A DNA stretch of 21,538 bases from JAUZQZ01 sp964492105 (GTDB lineage Bacteria > Pseudomonadota > Zetaproteobacteria > Mariprofundales > Mariprofundaceae), in NCBI GenBank assembly GCA_964492105.1, contig CAZBJB010000026.1, forward strand, positions 1 through 21,538, written 5' to 3'. The notes beneath the pieces are model-generated. The model was not told the DNA's origin. It was given only the letters and a program-made list of their open reading frames with translations, and ran no database searches. A program made the translations under genes and the position numbers. Of this stretch, positions 7,650 through 15,713 are shown one piece after another. Each line of letters opens with the position of its first letter. Positions within the stretch are counted from its first letter, which is position 1.

Positions 7650-8309
7650 ATGGCGGAAATACATGATGCCGCGCTGTTGCTGCGTCGCATTCCCTATGGT
7701 GACACTTCCCTGATTATCCATATTCTAGCCCATGAACACGGGCGGATTCCGTTGATGGCGCGCGGTGCGCGGCGCGCCAAAAGCCCGTTTCGGGCTACGC
7801 TGGCACCGCTTTGCGAACTGACCATGACATGGAGACCCGGTCGCACGGGCATGGGAACGCTGGTGGATGTTGAACGCGGCACGGCTTTGCTGGATGAAGC
7901 ACGCAGCCTGGAAGGTTTACGGTTGAATGCGCTGGCCGCGGGCGTGTTTCGTGAAGGTGAGGTTCAGGGGTATGCTGAATTGAGCTATGCCTTGAGGATG
8001 CTGCAGGATCGGAAAGAAAATTCCGGCCTGCTGGCCGGTGCATGGTATTTACTGGACAGGCAAGGCTGGGTGGGATCGCTGGACCATTGCTGGCGCTGCG
8101 CCAGGGGCTGTGATTCCTTTCAATGGAGCCATGCGGATCTTTGCTGCGCGACATGTGGAACAGGCATGGATGTGAGCGCCGGGCTGCGCAAAGGTATTCT
8201 TGGCCATATGCACAATCCTAAGGTATATTTGCCAACGTACGACAGGGTGATGTGGCGGAGGATGATTCAGGACATCTCACGGCATCACGGCCTAAAACCG
8301 TTTCTTTAA
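7650..8309 (+). CDS. recO: DNA repair protein RecO
   Basis: RecO works with RecR and RecF to load RecA onto SSB-coated single-stranded DNA and to anneal strands during gap repair. The N-terminal OB fold begins with DAALLLRRIPYGDTSLIIHIL, and a basic patch ARGARRAKSPFRATLAPL follows. The C-terminal half holds a zinc-finger-like cysteine cluster (CWRCARGCDS, then CCATCGTG), as in metal-binding RecO proteins. The ATG at 7650 gives 219 residues; the TTG at 7647 is less likely. Its position between era and pdxJ matches the conserved gammaproteobacterial order. Confidence 0.93.
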   Translation: MAEIHDAALLLRRIPYGDTSLIIHILAHEHGRIPLMARGARRAKSPFRATLAPLCELTMTWRPGRTGMGTLVDVERGTALLDEARSLEGLRLNALAAGVFREGEVQGYAELSYALRMLQDRKENSGLLAGAWYLLDRQGWVGSLDHCWRCARGCDSFQWSHADLCCATCGTGMDVSAGLRKGILGHMHNPKVYLPTYDRVMWRRMIQDISRHHGLKPFL

Positions 8310-8322
8310 AAAGGGAGAACAC

Positions 8323-9033
8323 GTGCATCTGGGTGTGAACCTTGATCATATCGCCACATTGCGTCAGGTGCGAAAGACCACCTATCCCGATCCGATACGA
8401 GCGGTGGGAGAGTGTATGGCAGGCGGTGCTGATGGCATTACCGCCCATCTGCGCGAGGATCGCAGACATATTCAGGATGCCGATATGCAACGTCTGGCCA
8501 GCATACCCAACCTTCACCTGAATATGGAAATGGCGGCGACCCAGGAAATGGTGTCTATTTGCTGTAAATTGCGTCCGGCAGCCTGCTGCCTGGTGCCGGA
8601 AAAACGTGAAGAGTTAACGACGGAAGGTGGGCTGGATGTGGTTACACACCGCGTTCATCTGGAAAGCGTGGTGGCGCGCCTGACCGATGCCGGGGTGCGT
8701 GTTTCCATGTTCATTGACCCACACCCGGACCAGGTTGACGCTGCGTATGCCATGGGTGCGCCGGTCGTGGAATTGCATACCGGGCATTATGCGAATAGGG
8801 AAGGGAAAGTGCGCGATGATGAATTGGTTCGTGTTACACTGGCCGCGAAGCGGGCGGCGGGTTTGGGGCTGACCGTTCATGCCGGGCATGGTTTAACGCT
8901 GGACAATACGCCGCCCATAGGCTCTATTCCCGAAATTGAGGAACTGAATATCGGTCATGCCATTGTTGCGGATGCCATATTCAAGGGTCTGAAGCAGGCT
9001 GTAGCTGATTTCAAGGCCGTGATGCGGCGCTGA
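8323..9033 (+). CDS. pdxJ: Pyridoxine 5'-phosphate synthase
   Basis: PdxJ condenses 1-deoxyxylulose 5-phosphate with 3-amino-2-oxopropyl phosphate (the PdxA product) to make pyridoxine 5'-phosphate in the DXP-dependent vitamin B6 pathway. It is a cytoplasmic TIM barrel. The opening LGVNLDHIATLRQ, the block ADGITAHLREDRRHI, the catalytic Glu in LNMEMA, the segment CCLVPEKREELTTEGGLDV, and the late HAGHGLT and ELNIGHAIVADA motifs are all intact. The length of 236 residues is normal. The start is GTG at 8323, set by AAGGGAG at 8311-8317. It follows recO by 13 bp, and its stop shares a base with the acpS start. Confidence 0.98.
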   Translation: MHLGVNLDHIATLRQVRKTTYPDPIRAVGECMAGGADGITAHLREDRRHIQDADMQRLASIPNLHLNMEMAATQEMVSICCKLRPAACCLVPEKREELTTEGGLDVVTHRVHLESVVARLTDAGVRVSMFIDPHPDQVDAAYAMGAPVVELHTGHYANREGKVRDDELVRVTLAAKRAAGLGLTVHAGHGLTLDNTPPIGSIPEIEELNIGHAIVADAIFKGLKQAVADFKAVMRR

Positions 9034-9416
9034 TGGCCATTGTCGGCATAGGCGTGGACCGGATCGGGATTTCACGCATTGAATCCAGTCTGGAGCGTTT
9101 TGGAGATCATTTTATACGCAGGGTTTACACGCCTGATGAAATCCGTCAGGCACGATTGAAAGATAATTTTGCGGGCAGGCTGGCGATGTTGTTCGCGGCC
9201 AAGGAGGCGGTCGCCAAGGCGCTGGCCACAGGGTTCCGTCAGGGTGTCGCCCCGATCTATATTGAAACGGTCCATCAGCACTCAGGCAAACCCGAAATTA
9301 ACCTGTATCATGGTGCAAAAGCCGCCGCGTCAAGGCTGAATGTCTCAGCCATGCATGTGTCACTCACCGATGATGATGGCGTAGCGATGGCGTTTGCCGT
9401 CGCTGAGGAAGTTTGA
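9033..9416 (+). CDS. acpS: Holo-[acyl-carrier-protein] synthase
   Basis: AcpS transfers the 4'-phosphopantetheine arm from CoA to a serine of apo-ACP, activating it for fatty acid synthesis. The metal-binding residues are Asp9 in IGIGVDRIGISRIE and Glu58 in LFAAKEAVAKALATG. At 127 residues it is a typical AcpS-type trimeric enzyme subunit. The ATG overlaps the pdxJ stop (TGATG), pointing to translational coupling, and the stop abuts the nnr start. The pdxJ-acpS pairing is conserved in E. coli. Confidence 0.97.
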   Translation: MAIVGIGVDRIGISRIESSLERFGDHFIRRVYTPDEIRQARLKDNFAGRLAMLFAAKEAVAKALATGFRQGVAPIYIETVHQHSGKPEINLYHGAKAAASRLNVSAMHVSLTDDDGVAMAFAVAEEV

Positions 9417-10913
9417 ATGAAGAGAATTCTGACAGCCAGACAAATGCGCTGGGCGGATCAACAGGCGGCTGCGCAAGGCATGCCGGGGGGCATACTGATG
9501 GAACGGGCCGGCAGGGCAGTCGCCAATGCGGTGTTGCAATACAGGCCGGACAGCGGTCGCATTGTGATTGTCGCCGGATCCGGCAATAACGGCGGGGATG
9601 GTTATGCGGCGGCATGTGTATTGGCCGGACGGAATATGCAGGTGACGGTTGTCGCCGTTTCTGATCCTGATGCATTGCGGGGAGATGTGGCTGAATATGC
9701 CCGGTTAGCGCGGCAGGCCGGGGTCAAAATCCGATCTTGCGGGGATAATGGCGAAGCGCTGGCGCGCTGGCTCTCCCGGTCTGTCATTGTCGTGGATGCT
9801 TTATTCGGAACAGGGATCGCAAGACCGCTGGATGGCCGGGTGCGGAAGATTGTAGATTATATCAATGCATCGGACAGGCCTGTTCTCTCGGTGGACATGC
9901 CCAGCGGCATTCACGGTGATACCGGTGAAGTGATGGGTGTGGCGGTGCGTGCGGACTGGACCCTGCCGATAGCGACGACAAAATGGGGGCATTGGCTGGA
10001 TGTCGGACGTGATTTTTCAGGCAATATTTTATCACCTGCGGAGATTGGAATATCCGAATCCCTGATCCGCAACGCATATGCTGCGATTCCAAACGGCGTT
10101 ACCGAGGCGGTGGTGCTTGACGAAACAACGATTAGGCCAGCTCTTTCAGAGCATGCCCGGGATGCGCACAAAGCCAGTTTCGGGCATGTATGGGTGCTTG
10201 GTGGAAGCCCGGGATATACCGGTGCGCCAAGGCTGGCGGCCATGGGGGCGATGAGCGTACATGCGGGATTGGTCAGTATTGTCTGTGATAAGGCTGTGTA
10301 TCCCGTGATTGCGGCATCCTGCCTTGAGGTGATGGTGCATCCACGGGAATCGGCGACATGGCAATCCGCCAATGCGCTCATTGCCGGGCCCGGCTGGGGG
10401 ACGCATCAACAGCCTTTGCTGCAAGAGATTCTCGCGACTGATATTCCACTGGTGCTGGATGCGGATGCACTCAACATGCTGGCTGCCGACGAAACATTAA
10501 AAGAGCATGCCGGAACACGTAGTGCGATTACGGTGTTTACACCCCATTCGGGTGAAGCGGGCCGGTTGCTTGGGTGTTCTGCGGTAGAGGTGCAGCGGGA
10601 TCGACTTGGGTCGGTTTTGAGGCTGGTTGAATTACTGCATGGTTGGGTGGTTCTGAAGGGTGCCGAAAGTCTCGTGGTGTCGCCGGAATCCAGTGTCTGG
10701 GTTTGTCCTTTTGGTTCCAATCGCCTGGCGACGGCTGGAAGCGGCGACGTGCTAACGGGTATGATCGGTGGCTTTCTGGGGCAAGGGATTAAACCATCAG
10801 AGGCCATCCCTGCCGCTGTCGGCCTGCATGCCATGGCCGGCGATCAACCCGGTTGGTATCGCGCCGGACAGTTACCGGATCGAATTTCCGCAATCCGTGA
10901 TACATTCCATTAA
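9417..10913 (+). CDS. nnr: Bifunctional NAD(P)HX epimerase / ADP-dependent dehydratase
   Basis: This YjeF-type repair enzyme restores damaged hydrated NADH and NADPH. The N-terminal epimerase half (about residues 1-215) interconverts R and S NAD(P)HX; it contains VAGSGNNGGDGYAAACVLAGR and DALFGTGIARPLDG. The C-terminal ribokinase-like half (about 225-498) is the ATP/ADP-dependent dehydratase, with GGSPGYTGAPRLAA, AGPGWG, LVLDADALNML, FTPHSGEAGRLLG and LATAGSGDVLTGMIGGFLGQG. Its 498 residues match the fused family. The ATG directly follows the acpS stop without a gap. Its end is followed within 3 bases by copy 2 of the 43-bp repeat, so transcription of the block may stop or be altered here. 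Confidence 0.95.
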   Translation: MKRILTARQMRWADQQAAAQGMPGGILMERAGRAVANAVLQYRPDSGRIVIVAGSGNNGGDGYAAACVLAGRNMQVTVVAVSDPDALRGDVAEYARLARQAGVKIRSCGDNGEALARWLSRSVIVVDALFGTGIARPLDGRVRKIVDYINASDRPVLSVDMPSGIHGDTGEVMGVAVRADWTLPIATTKWGHWLDVGRDFSGNILSPAEIGISESLIRNAYAAIPNGVTEAVVLDETTIRPALSEHARDAHKASFGHVWVLGGSPGYTGAPRLAAMGAMSVHAGLVSIVCDKAVYPVIAASCLEVMVHPRESATWQSANALIAGPGWGTHQQPLLQEILATDIPLVLDADALNMLAADETLKEHAGTRSAITVFTPHSGEAGRLLGCSAVEVQRDRLGSVLRLVELLHGWVVLKGAESLVVSPESSVWVCPFGSNRLATAGSGDVLTGMIGGFLGQGIKPSEAIPAAVGLHAMAGDQPGWYRAGQLPDRISAIRDTFH

Positions 10914-10915
10914 CG

Positions 10916-10958
10916 AGGCCCTGCGCAATCATCACGGCGATTTATGAATAGTTCAGGT
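10916..10958 (+). repeat. 43-bp repeat, copy 2 (solo element end after nnr)
   Basis: Identical to 3052-3094. The outer terminal repeat faces right (3094 corresponds to 10958), so the body of any original element would have lain to the left, where nnr now is. No partner inverted end was found nearby. It is therefore a solo or truncated element end placed 3 bases after the nnr stop. From 10959 to 11127 I see no gene. Confidence 0.8.
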
Positions 10959-11065
10959 ATACCCCAAGAATCGATGTTGAATGTGGATGCATGGTGTAAG
11001 CATTTGGTTCGTATGGTGGATCAAAGGGTTGCGGCATGCGCCGTATGGCAATGTCGGACTCTGGG

Positions 11066-11071
11066 TATACT
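11066..11071 (+). promoter_or_regulatory. Candidate -10 element for sdhCDAB
   Basis: TATACT lies 56 bp before the sdhC start in a non-coding gap, but no good -35 hexamer is found 16-18 bases upstream. It is offered as the best candidate only. Confidence 0.25.
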
Positions 11072-11127
11072 GGCCTGAGTGCAAGGAACAGACTTGGACT
11101 TATGGTGGAGGGATCAATACTAACACG

Positions 11128-11496
11128 ATGAAAATGCCTCTTTCTCCCCGATTGTCCATCTACCGCTGGCAACCAGGCATGCTGGCCAGTGTTGCGCATC
11201 GCGCCAGCGGCGTGGTTCTCGTGCTGTTTGTGCCGATATACCTGTATTTATTGCAAGGGCTGGCGGGAACGCCGGAGGATTTTGCCGCCGTGCAGGCATG
11301 GTTGCATGCGCCATTCGGGCGAACAGTGTTGTGGTTGACGGGCGCTTCCCTGATTTATCATTTTTTTAATGGTATTCGCTTCCTGTGTCTGGATGCGGGA
11401 TGGGGCGAAAATCGGGAGATGATGCGTTTGATCGCCCGCGTGGTCGTGGGCATTGGCTTTGCTGCCGTGGCGGTGTTGGGGGTGATGTTGTGGTGA
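11128..11496 (+). CDS. sdhC: Succinate dehydrogenase cytochrome b556 subunit
   Basis: This is a membrane anchor subunit of complex II that helps bind haem b and ubiquinone. Three transmembrane segments are visible. The SVAHRASGVVL motif carries the Arg/Ser (residues 25 and 27) that line the quinone site in relatives, and His78 in SLIYHFFNGIRFL matches the axial haem ligand of E. coli SdhC. The ATG at 11128 gives 122 residues; an ATG two codons later is also possible. A much longer upstream reading frame exists but has no family support. It overlaps sdhD by 4 bp and opens the sdhCDAB operon. Confidence 0.93.
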   Translation: MKMPLSPRLSIYRWQPGMLASVAHRASGVVLVLFVPIYLYLLQGLAGTPEDFAAVQAWLHAPFGRTVLWLTGASLIYHFFNGIRFLCLDAGWGENREMMRLIARVVVGIGFAAVAVLGVMLW

Positions 11497-11852
11497 GTGG
11501 TGCACGCTATGGTACGGCGCATAACGGTTTGAATGAATGGTATTTACAGCGCGTCAGCGCGGTCGTTCTGGCCATATTATTGCCACTGCTGTTTGCGCTG
11601 TTAATGGATGTGTATTCCGGCGGGCTGACTCAGATGGCGCTACTCAGTCTGCTGGATCATTTTGCTGTTCGCTTGCTGCATACCCTGTTGATGCTGGCAT
11701 TGCTGACGCATGCGTATCTGGGAATCAGGGTCATTGTTGAGGACTATGTACACAGGGCCGGGGTGCGCATACCGCTGATGACACTTTGGCTGGTGACCGC
11801 CCTCAGTGCCGGTATCTGGTGGTTGTCCATCATCTGGGCCTGGGCGGGATAG
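11493..11852 (+). CDS. sdhD: Succinate dehydrogenase hydrophobic membrane anchor subunit
   Basis: This is the second membrane anchor of complex II, pairing with SdhC around the haem. The segment LTHAYLGIRVIVEDYV supplies the haem-ligand His (residue 73) and the Asp84-Tyr85 pair that matches the E. coli quinone-site DY. It has three transmembrane helices and 119 residues. I chose the GTG at 11493, which overlaps the sdhC stop as GTGA and is preceded by GGGGGTGATG. Starts further upstream lie inside sdhC and would add unrelated sequence. sdhA follows after 3 bases. Confidence 0.92.
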   Translation: MSGARYGTAHNGLNEWYLQRVSAVVLAILLPLLFALLMDVYSGGLTQMALLSLLDHFAVRLLHTLLMLALLTHAYLGIRVIVEDYVHRAGVRIPLMTLWLVTALSAGIWWLSIIWAWAG

Positions 11853-11855
11853 TTC

Positions 11856-13652
11856 ATGTCCTATCTGTCTACGGCCAAGGTTGAACACCATTTCCACGAT
11901 GTGCTGATCATCGGCGCGGGTGGGGCGGGCCTGCGTTGCGCCTTGCAACTGGCCAATGCCGGGCATCGCGTGGCGGTGGTCTCCAAGGTGCTGCCAACGC
12001 GTTCACATACGGGTGCGGCTCAGGGTGGCATCAATGCGGCGTTGGGCAATGTGGTGTCCGATCACTGGTTGTGGCATATGTACGACACGGTCAAGGGATC
12101 GGATTATCTCGGCGATCAGGATGCGATTGAATATATGTGCCGCGCCGCACCCCTGGTGGTGCGTGAACTGGAACACTTTGGCGTACCCTTTACGCGCCTG
12201 GACGATGGCCGGATATTCCAGCGGGCTTTTGGCGGTCAGATGCGCGAGTTCGGCGAGGGAGGGCTGGCCAAGCGTTCCTGCGCCGCGGCCGACCGCACCG
12301 GTCATGCCATCCTGCACACCCTGTATCAGCAGAATTTACGCACCGGCACGCATTTTTATGAAGAATTCTTCGCCCTTGATCTGATTCATGATGATAAAGG
12401 TTGTCATGGCGTGATGGCTTGGGATATTGCCAACGGGAAATACCACCTGTTTCAGGCCAAGGCCGTAGTGCTGGCGACTGGCGGCGCGGGGCGGATTTTC
12501 AGGGTGACGACCAATGCCCATATCAATACCGGCGATGGTGGCGCACTGGTGCTGGATGCCGGTTTGCCGATGGAGGACATGGAGTTTTTTCAGTTTCATC
12601 CCACGGGTATCGCGGATGTCGGGCCGCTGATTACCGAAGGGGTGCGTGGCGAAGGCGGTTATTTGCTAAATTCCAGGGGTGAACGTTTTATGGAACGCTA
12701 CGCCCCCACGGCTAAGGATTTGGCCAGCCGCGATGTGGTGTCGCGTGCGATGGCTCTGGAAATCAGGGAGGGGCGAGGCTGTGGACCCAACAAGGATTAT
12801 GTGCTGCTCAAGCTGGATCATTTGGGTGAGGAACTGATTCTGTCCCATTTGCCGAATATCCACGAGCTGGCGCTTCGTTTTGCCGATGTGGACTGCATCA
12901 GGGAACCGATTCCGGTGCAGCCGACGGTGCATTACACCATGGGGGGCATACCGGCGAATCGCTTTGGCGAGGTGGTAACGCCGGATGGCGAAGGTGGGGA
13001 CGCCGTTGTTCCCGGCCTGTTTGCCATTGGCGAGGCCGCCTGTGTATCGGTGCATGGCGCCAATCGCCTGGGATGTAATTCCCTGCTCGAAATCGTGGTG
13101 TTTGGCCGCGCCTGCGGCAATCAGGTGATGAAACGTTTGCGTCAACATCGCTATCACCCCACCCTTGATCCGGATTGCTGGAAGGATGGCGTAGACCGCG
13201 TGCATCGCTGGACAGGCGGGCATCCGTCAGCCGGGGTACGGCGTGTCAGTGAGATTCGTCTGGACATGCAAACGGTGATGCAGGAGCACTTTGGCGTCTA
13301 TCGCACCGGGGAGATTATGGGCGAAGGTATGAAAAAGCTGAATACCCTTGCGCACGAACTGTCCGGGGCCTCGATTGATGATACCAGTGGCATCTTCAAT
13401 ACTGAATTGATTGAAGCCATGGAAGCGGAAAACCTGATGGTGCTGGCGCGGGTGAGCGCGGCGAGCGCTCTGGCGCGCAAGGAGTCGCGCGGTGCGCATG
13501 CGCATGAGGATTATCCCGAGCGCGATGATAAAAACTGGTTGAAGCACACGTTGGCCAGAGTCAGGGAAGATGAGATTGAACTGGACTATAAACCGGTGCG
13601 CATGCGACCGATGACGGTGAAATCGTTTCCGCCGAAGAAGCGGGTGTATTGA
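11856..13652 (+). CDS. sdhA: Succinate dehydrogenase flavoprotein subunit
   Basis: This catalytic subunit of complex II oxidises succinate to fumarate in the TCA cycle through covalently bound FAD on the cytoplasmic side. The dinucleotide fold is VLIIGAGGAGLRCAL. His51 in TRSHTGAAQGGINAAL is the FAD attachment residue. FFQFHPTGIADVGPLITEG and GEAACVSVHGANRLGCNSLL are the substrate and flavin motifs. The length of 598 residues is normal (588 in E. coli). Flavinylation in relatives is promoted by SdhE, which in this window lies about 6.8 kb downstream beyond the accessory island. Its stop overlaps the sdhB start. Confidence 0.98.
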   Translation: MSYLSTAKVEHHFHDVLIIGAGGAGLRCALQLANAGHRVAVVSKVLPTRSHTGAAQGGINAALGNVVSDHWLWHMYDTVKGSDYLGDQDAIEYMCRAAPLVVRELEHFGVPFTRLDDGRIFQRAFGGQMREFGEGGLAKRSCAAADRTGHAILHTLYQQNLRTGTHFYEEFFALDLIHDDKGCHGVMAWDIANGKYHLFQAKAVVLATGGAGRIFRVTTNAHINTGDGGALVLDAGLPMEDMEFFQFHPTGIADVGPLITEGVRGEGGYLLNSRGERFMERYAPTAKDLASRDVVSRAMALEIREGRGCGPNKDYVLLKLDHLGEELILSHLPNIHELALRFADVDCIREPIPVQPTVHYTMGGIPANRFGEVVTPDGEGGDAVVPGLFAIGEAACVSVHGANRLGCNSLLEIVVFGRACGNQVMKRLRQHRYHPTLDPDCWKDGVDRVHRWTGGHPSAGVRRVSEIRLDMQTVMQEHFGVYRTGEIMGEGMKKLNTLAHELSGASIDDTSGIFNTELIEAMEAENLMVLARVSAASALARKESRGAHAHEDYPERDDKNWLKHTLARVREDEIELDYKPVRMRPMTVKSFPPKKRVY

Positions 13653-14362
13653 TGGGTGCGATGATTCATCTGGAAATTTACCGCTTTGACCCCGAGAAGA
13701 ACCAGGCGCCATGCACTCAGGCGTACGAGGTTCCGGTGGACAAGCCGGGCATGAAGCTGCTGGATGCGCTGAACCATATCAAATGGTATCTGGATGGCAC
13801 ACTGACCTATCGCCGTTCCTGCGGCGAAGGTGTGTGTGGTTCGGATGGCATGAATATCAACGGTGTGAATGGGCTTGCATGCATCACCCCGGTGGCAGGC
13901 CTGAAGCAGCCGATCAAAATCTACCCCTTGCCGGGCATGGATGTGATTCGCGACCTGGTGGTGGATACCACACATTTCTTCGACCAGTACCGATCCATTA
14001 AACCGTGGTTACAGGCGGAAACGCCAGTGCCGGAGCATGAACGTTTACAAACGCCGGATGAGCGCGCCGAACTGGATGGCATGTATGAGTGCATTCTGTG
14101 CGCCTGCTGCACCACATCGTGCCCGTCATGGTGGTGGAATGGCGATCGGTTTCTGGGTCCGGCCACCCTGTTGCAGGCGGACCGCTGGATCAAGGATTCG
14201 CGTGATGAAGCGACGGGCGAGCGCCTGGATCAACTGGAAGATGCATTCAAGCTGTATCGCTGCCATCAGATTATGAATTGCATGGAAGCCTGCCCCAAGG
14301 GCTTGAACCCCACCAAGGCCATTGACCATATTAAAAGGACATTGCTGACTCGAAAATCCTGA
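13652..14362 (+). CDS. sdhB: Succinate dehydrogenase iron-sulfur subunit
   Basis: SdhB carries electrons from FAD to the quinone site through three clusters. The 2Fe-2S motif RRSCGEGVCGSDGMNINGVN keeps the Asp that replaces one Cys in E. coli, with its last Cys in GLAC. The C-terminal cysteine groups CILCACCTTSCPS and CHQIMNCMEACPKG hold the 4Fe-4S and 3Fe-4S clusters. The ATG at 13652 overlaps the sdhA stop (TGATG) and gives 236 residues; the ATG at 13661 is an alternative. It is the last gene of the sdhCDAB set here. A weak AT-rich hairpin after the stop is not a convincing terminator. Confidence 0.98.
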   Translation: MGAMIHLEIYRFDPEKNQAPCTQAYEVPVDKPGMKLLDALNHIKWYLDGTLTYRRSCGEGVCGSDGMNINGVNGLACITPVAGLKQPIKIYPLPGMDVIRDLVVDTTHFFDQYRSIKPWLQAETPVPEHERLQTPDERAELDGMYECILCACCTTSCPSWWWNGDRFLGPATLLQADRWIKDSRDEATGERLDQLEDAFKLYRCHQIMNCMEACPKGLNPTKAIDHIKRTLLTRKS

Positions 14363-14422
14363 ATTTTTGATTTTAGGCATGCGTGCTTACAACGTTGGTG
14401 TATATAGCGCTGGAGGTGCAGC

Positions 14423-14662
14423 ATGGTTCGAACGCAGATATATCTGACGGAACATCAACGGAACGAACTGGCGAGAATTGCGAAAACTATCGGACGGAAA
14501 CAAAGTGAGTTGATTCGGCAGGCGGTTGACCAGATGATTGATCAACTGGGTCATCATCGGCGTGAGGCGGTCTTGCGCGAAGCGGCTGGAATTTGGAAAA
14601 ATCGTACGGATGTACAGGATTTCAACACGACTCGGTCCGAATGGGACAAACTTGATTCATGA
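14423..14662 (+). CDS. Ribbon-helix-helix antitoxin
   Basis: This small protein (79 residues) has a CopG/Arc-type ribbon-helix-helix N-terminus (VRTQIYLTEHQRNELARIAK, then SELIRQAVDQMID) that should dimerise and bind its own operator. The acidic, disordered-looking C-terminal tail (about 55-79) would wrap the toxin. A strong GGAGG lies 6 bases before the ATG. It overlaps the downstream PIN toxin gene by 4 bp (ATGA), the classic layout of a vapBC-type pair. It is the first gene of the accessory island after sdhB. Confidence 0.88.
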   Translation: MVRTQIYLTEHQRNELARIAKTIGRKQSELIRQAVDQMIDQLGHHRREAVLREAAGIWKNRTDVQDFNTTRSEWDKLDS

Positions 14663-15045
14663 CTGGGCAGGGTATCCTTCTTGATACGGATGTTTTGATT
14701 GACTTTTTTCGCGGATATCACAAAGCAGTCACCTTTATCAATGCCCACGCGAACCGGATTATCTTGTTGTCCATTGTTGTTGCGGAGTTATTTGCCGGTG
14801 TAAAAGGCAGTCCTGAACAGACCGTTCTGGAAAACTTTATTTCCCTTTTTCGTGTTGTTCCCGTCAGCGCCGGGATCGCCAGAGACGGGGGACTTTACAA
14901 GCGCGATTACGGCAAATCACACGGTGTCGGGCTTGCGGATGCCACTTTGGCTGCCACGGCCAAAACCGAACATGCAAGGATGGCGACGCTTAACACGAAG
15001 CACTACCCGATGTTGAGGAATCTTACGCCAGCCTATAAGAAGTAA
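14659..15045 (+). CDS. PIN-domain toxin (VapC family ribonuclease)
   Basis: This is a 128-residue PIN nuclease, expected to cleave tRNA or rRNA when released from its antitoxin. All four acidic or polar active-site positions are visible: Asp9 in ILLDTDVLIDFF, Glu43 in VVAELFAG, Asp94 in VGLADATLAATA, and Asn112 in ATLNTKHYPML. It is translationally coupled to the RHH antitoxin through the ATGA overlap. The catalytic residues are intact, so the module may be active. The target RNA cannot be predicted. Confidence 0.9.
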   Translation: MTGQGILLDTDVLIDFFRGYHKAVTFINAHANRIILLSIVVAELFAGVKGSPEQTVLENFISLFRVVPVSAGIARDGGLYKRDYGKSHGVGLADATLAATAKTEHARMATLNTKHYPMLRNLTPAYKK

Positions 15046-15050
15046 TTCAT

Positions 15051-15079
15051 TTGACCATGTTGGCCTCTTTTGGTATGAT
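15051..15079 (+). promoter_or_regulatory. Promoter of the Phd/PIN/HigA operon
   Basis: The -35 box TTGACC (15051-15056) and the -10 box TATGAT (15074-15079) are separated by 17 bases, close to the sigma-70 consensus. Transcription would start about 15086, just ahead of the GGGAGG site and the phd start. It lies right after the first toxin gene, so the second module has its own promoter. Confidence 0.7.
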
Positions 15080-15114
15080 AGGTCTTATTGAATGAACGAC
15101 AATGGGAGGCCATG

Positions 15115-15345
15115 ATGATTGTGAATATCTCTGAAGCCAAGGCAAATCTATCCAGGCTGGTCAATATGGCTTACCACGGGGAAAAAGTGGTGATTGCCAA
15201 AAATAATTTGCCATTGGTGGATATGGTGGTTCACAAACCTGAAGGCAAGCGGAAGCTGGGGCTGCTGGCTGGAAAGTTTACGGTGCCGGATGATCTGATG
15301 GATGAGGATTCGGATATCAACGAGATGTTTTACGGTCATTCATGA
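15115..15345 (+). CDS. Phd/YefM-family antitoxin
   Basis: This 76-residue antitoxin has the Phd/YefM N-terminal fold (MIVNISEAKANLSRLVNMAY, then GEKVVIAKNNLPLVDMVV), which binds DNA as a dimer. Its C-terminal tail (GLLAGKFTVPDDLMDEDSDI) is the toxin-neutralising region typical of antitoxins paired with Sll0205-like PIN proteins. Two adjacent ATGs exist. The one at 15115 is preferred because GGAGG at 15105-15109 is 5 bases away, whereas the ATG at 15112 is too close. It overlaps the toxin start by 4 bp (ATGA). Confidence 0.88.
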   Translation: MIVNISEAKANLSRLVNMAYHGEKVVIAKNNLPLVDMVVHKPEGKRKLGLLAGKFTVPDDLMDEDSDINEMFYGHS

Positions 15346-15713
15346 ATATCATCATTGATACGCATATCTTTCTTTGGGCTTTGTCCAAGCCCTCCAGAAT
15401 CAATGAACGAAAACGCACCGAACTGGAAACTGCCGCGAATACGGTTTATGTGAGTTCCGTCAGTATTGTTGAGATCATGATCAAGTCGTCTCTTGGTAAA
15501 TTACCGATTGATTTTGATCCGGTGGATATGGCTGAGAAAAGCGGTTTCGACCTGCTTGATTTCAGCGGTAAGGATGCCTTGCCGCTGAAGGATATGCCCT
15601 TCCACCACAAGGATCCTTTCGACCGGATGCTTATCGCGCAAAGCATATCCAGAAACTATTTCATGATGACGGAAGATGCGAAATTCAGCATGTATCAGTG
15701 TAAGTTGTTATGA
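15342..15713 (+). CDS. PIN-domain toxin partnered with Phd-type antitoxin
   Basis: This is a 123-residue PIN nuclease of the Sll0205-like subclass. Active-site residues are Asp6 in IIIDTHIFLWAL, Glu44 in SSVSIVEIMIK, Asp94 in HHKDPFDRMLIAQ, and Asp112 in MMTEDAKF. The sequence is only distantly similar to the PIN protein encoded just upstream, so the two modules are independent acquisitions rather than a duplication. It starts inside the antitoxin stop (ATGA). A HigA-like gene overlaps its end by one to four bases, making a three-gene operon. Confidence 0.9.
   Translation: MNIIIDTHIFLWALSKPSRINERKRTELETAANTVYVSSVSIVEIMIKSSLGKLPIDFDPVDMAEKSGFDLLDFSGKDALPLKDMPFHHKDPFDRMLIAQSISRNYFMMTEDAKFSMYQCKLL

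Noticed and set aside
10981..11127. N-terminal extension of sdhC by 49 residues
   Set aside because: The extension is in frame but its sequence is unlike any SdhC N-terminus. The family-typical start is the ATG at 11128.
14401..14406. TATATA as the -10 box of the first toxin module
   Set aside because: It is only 16 bases from the ATG and would start transcription inside the GGAGG site. No -35 box is at the right distance.
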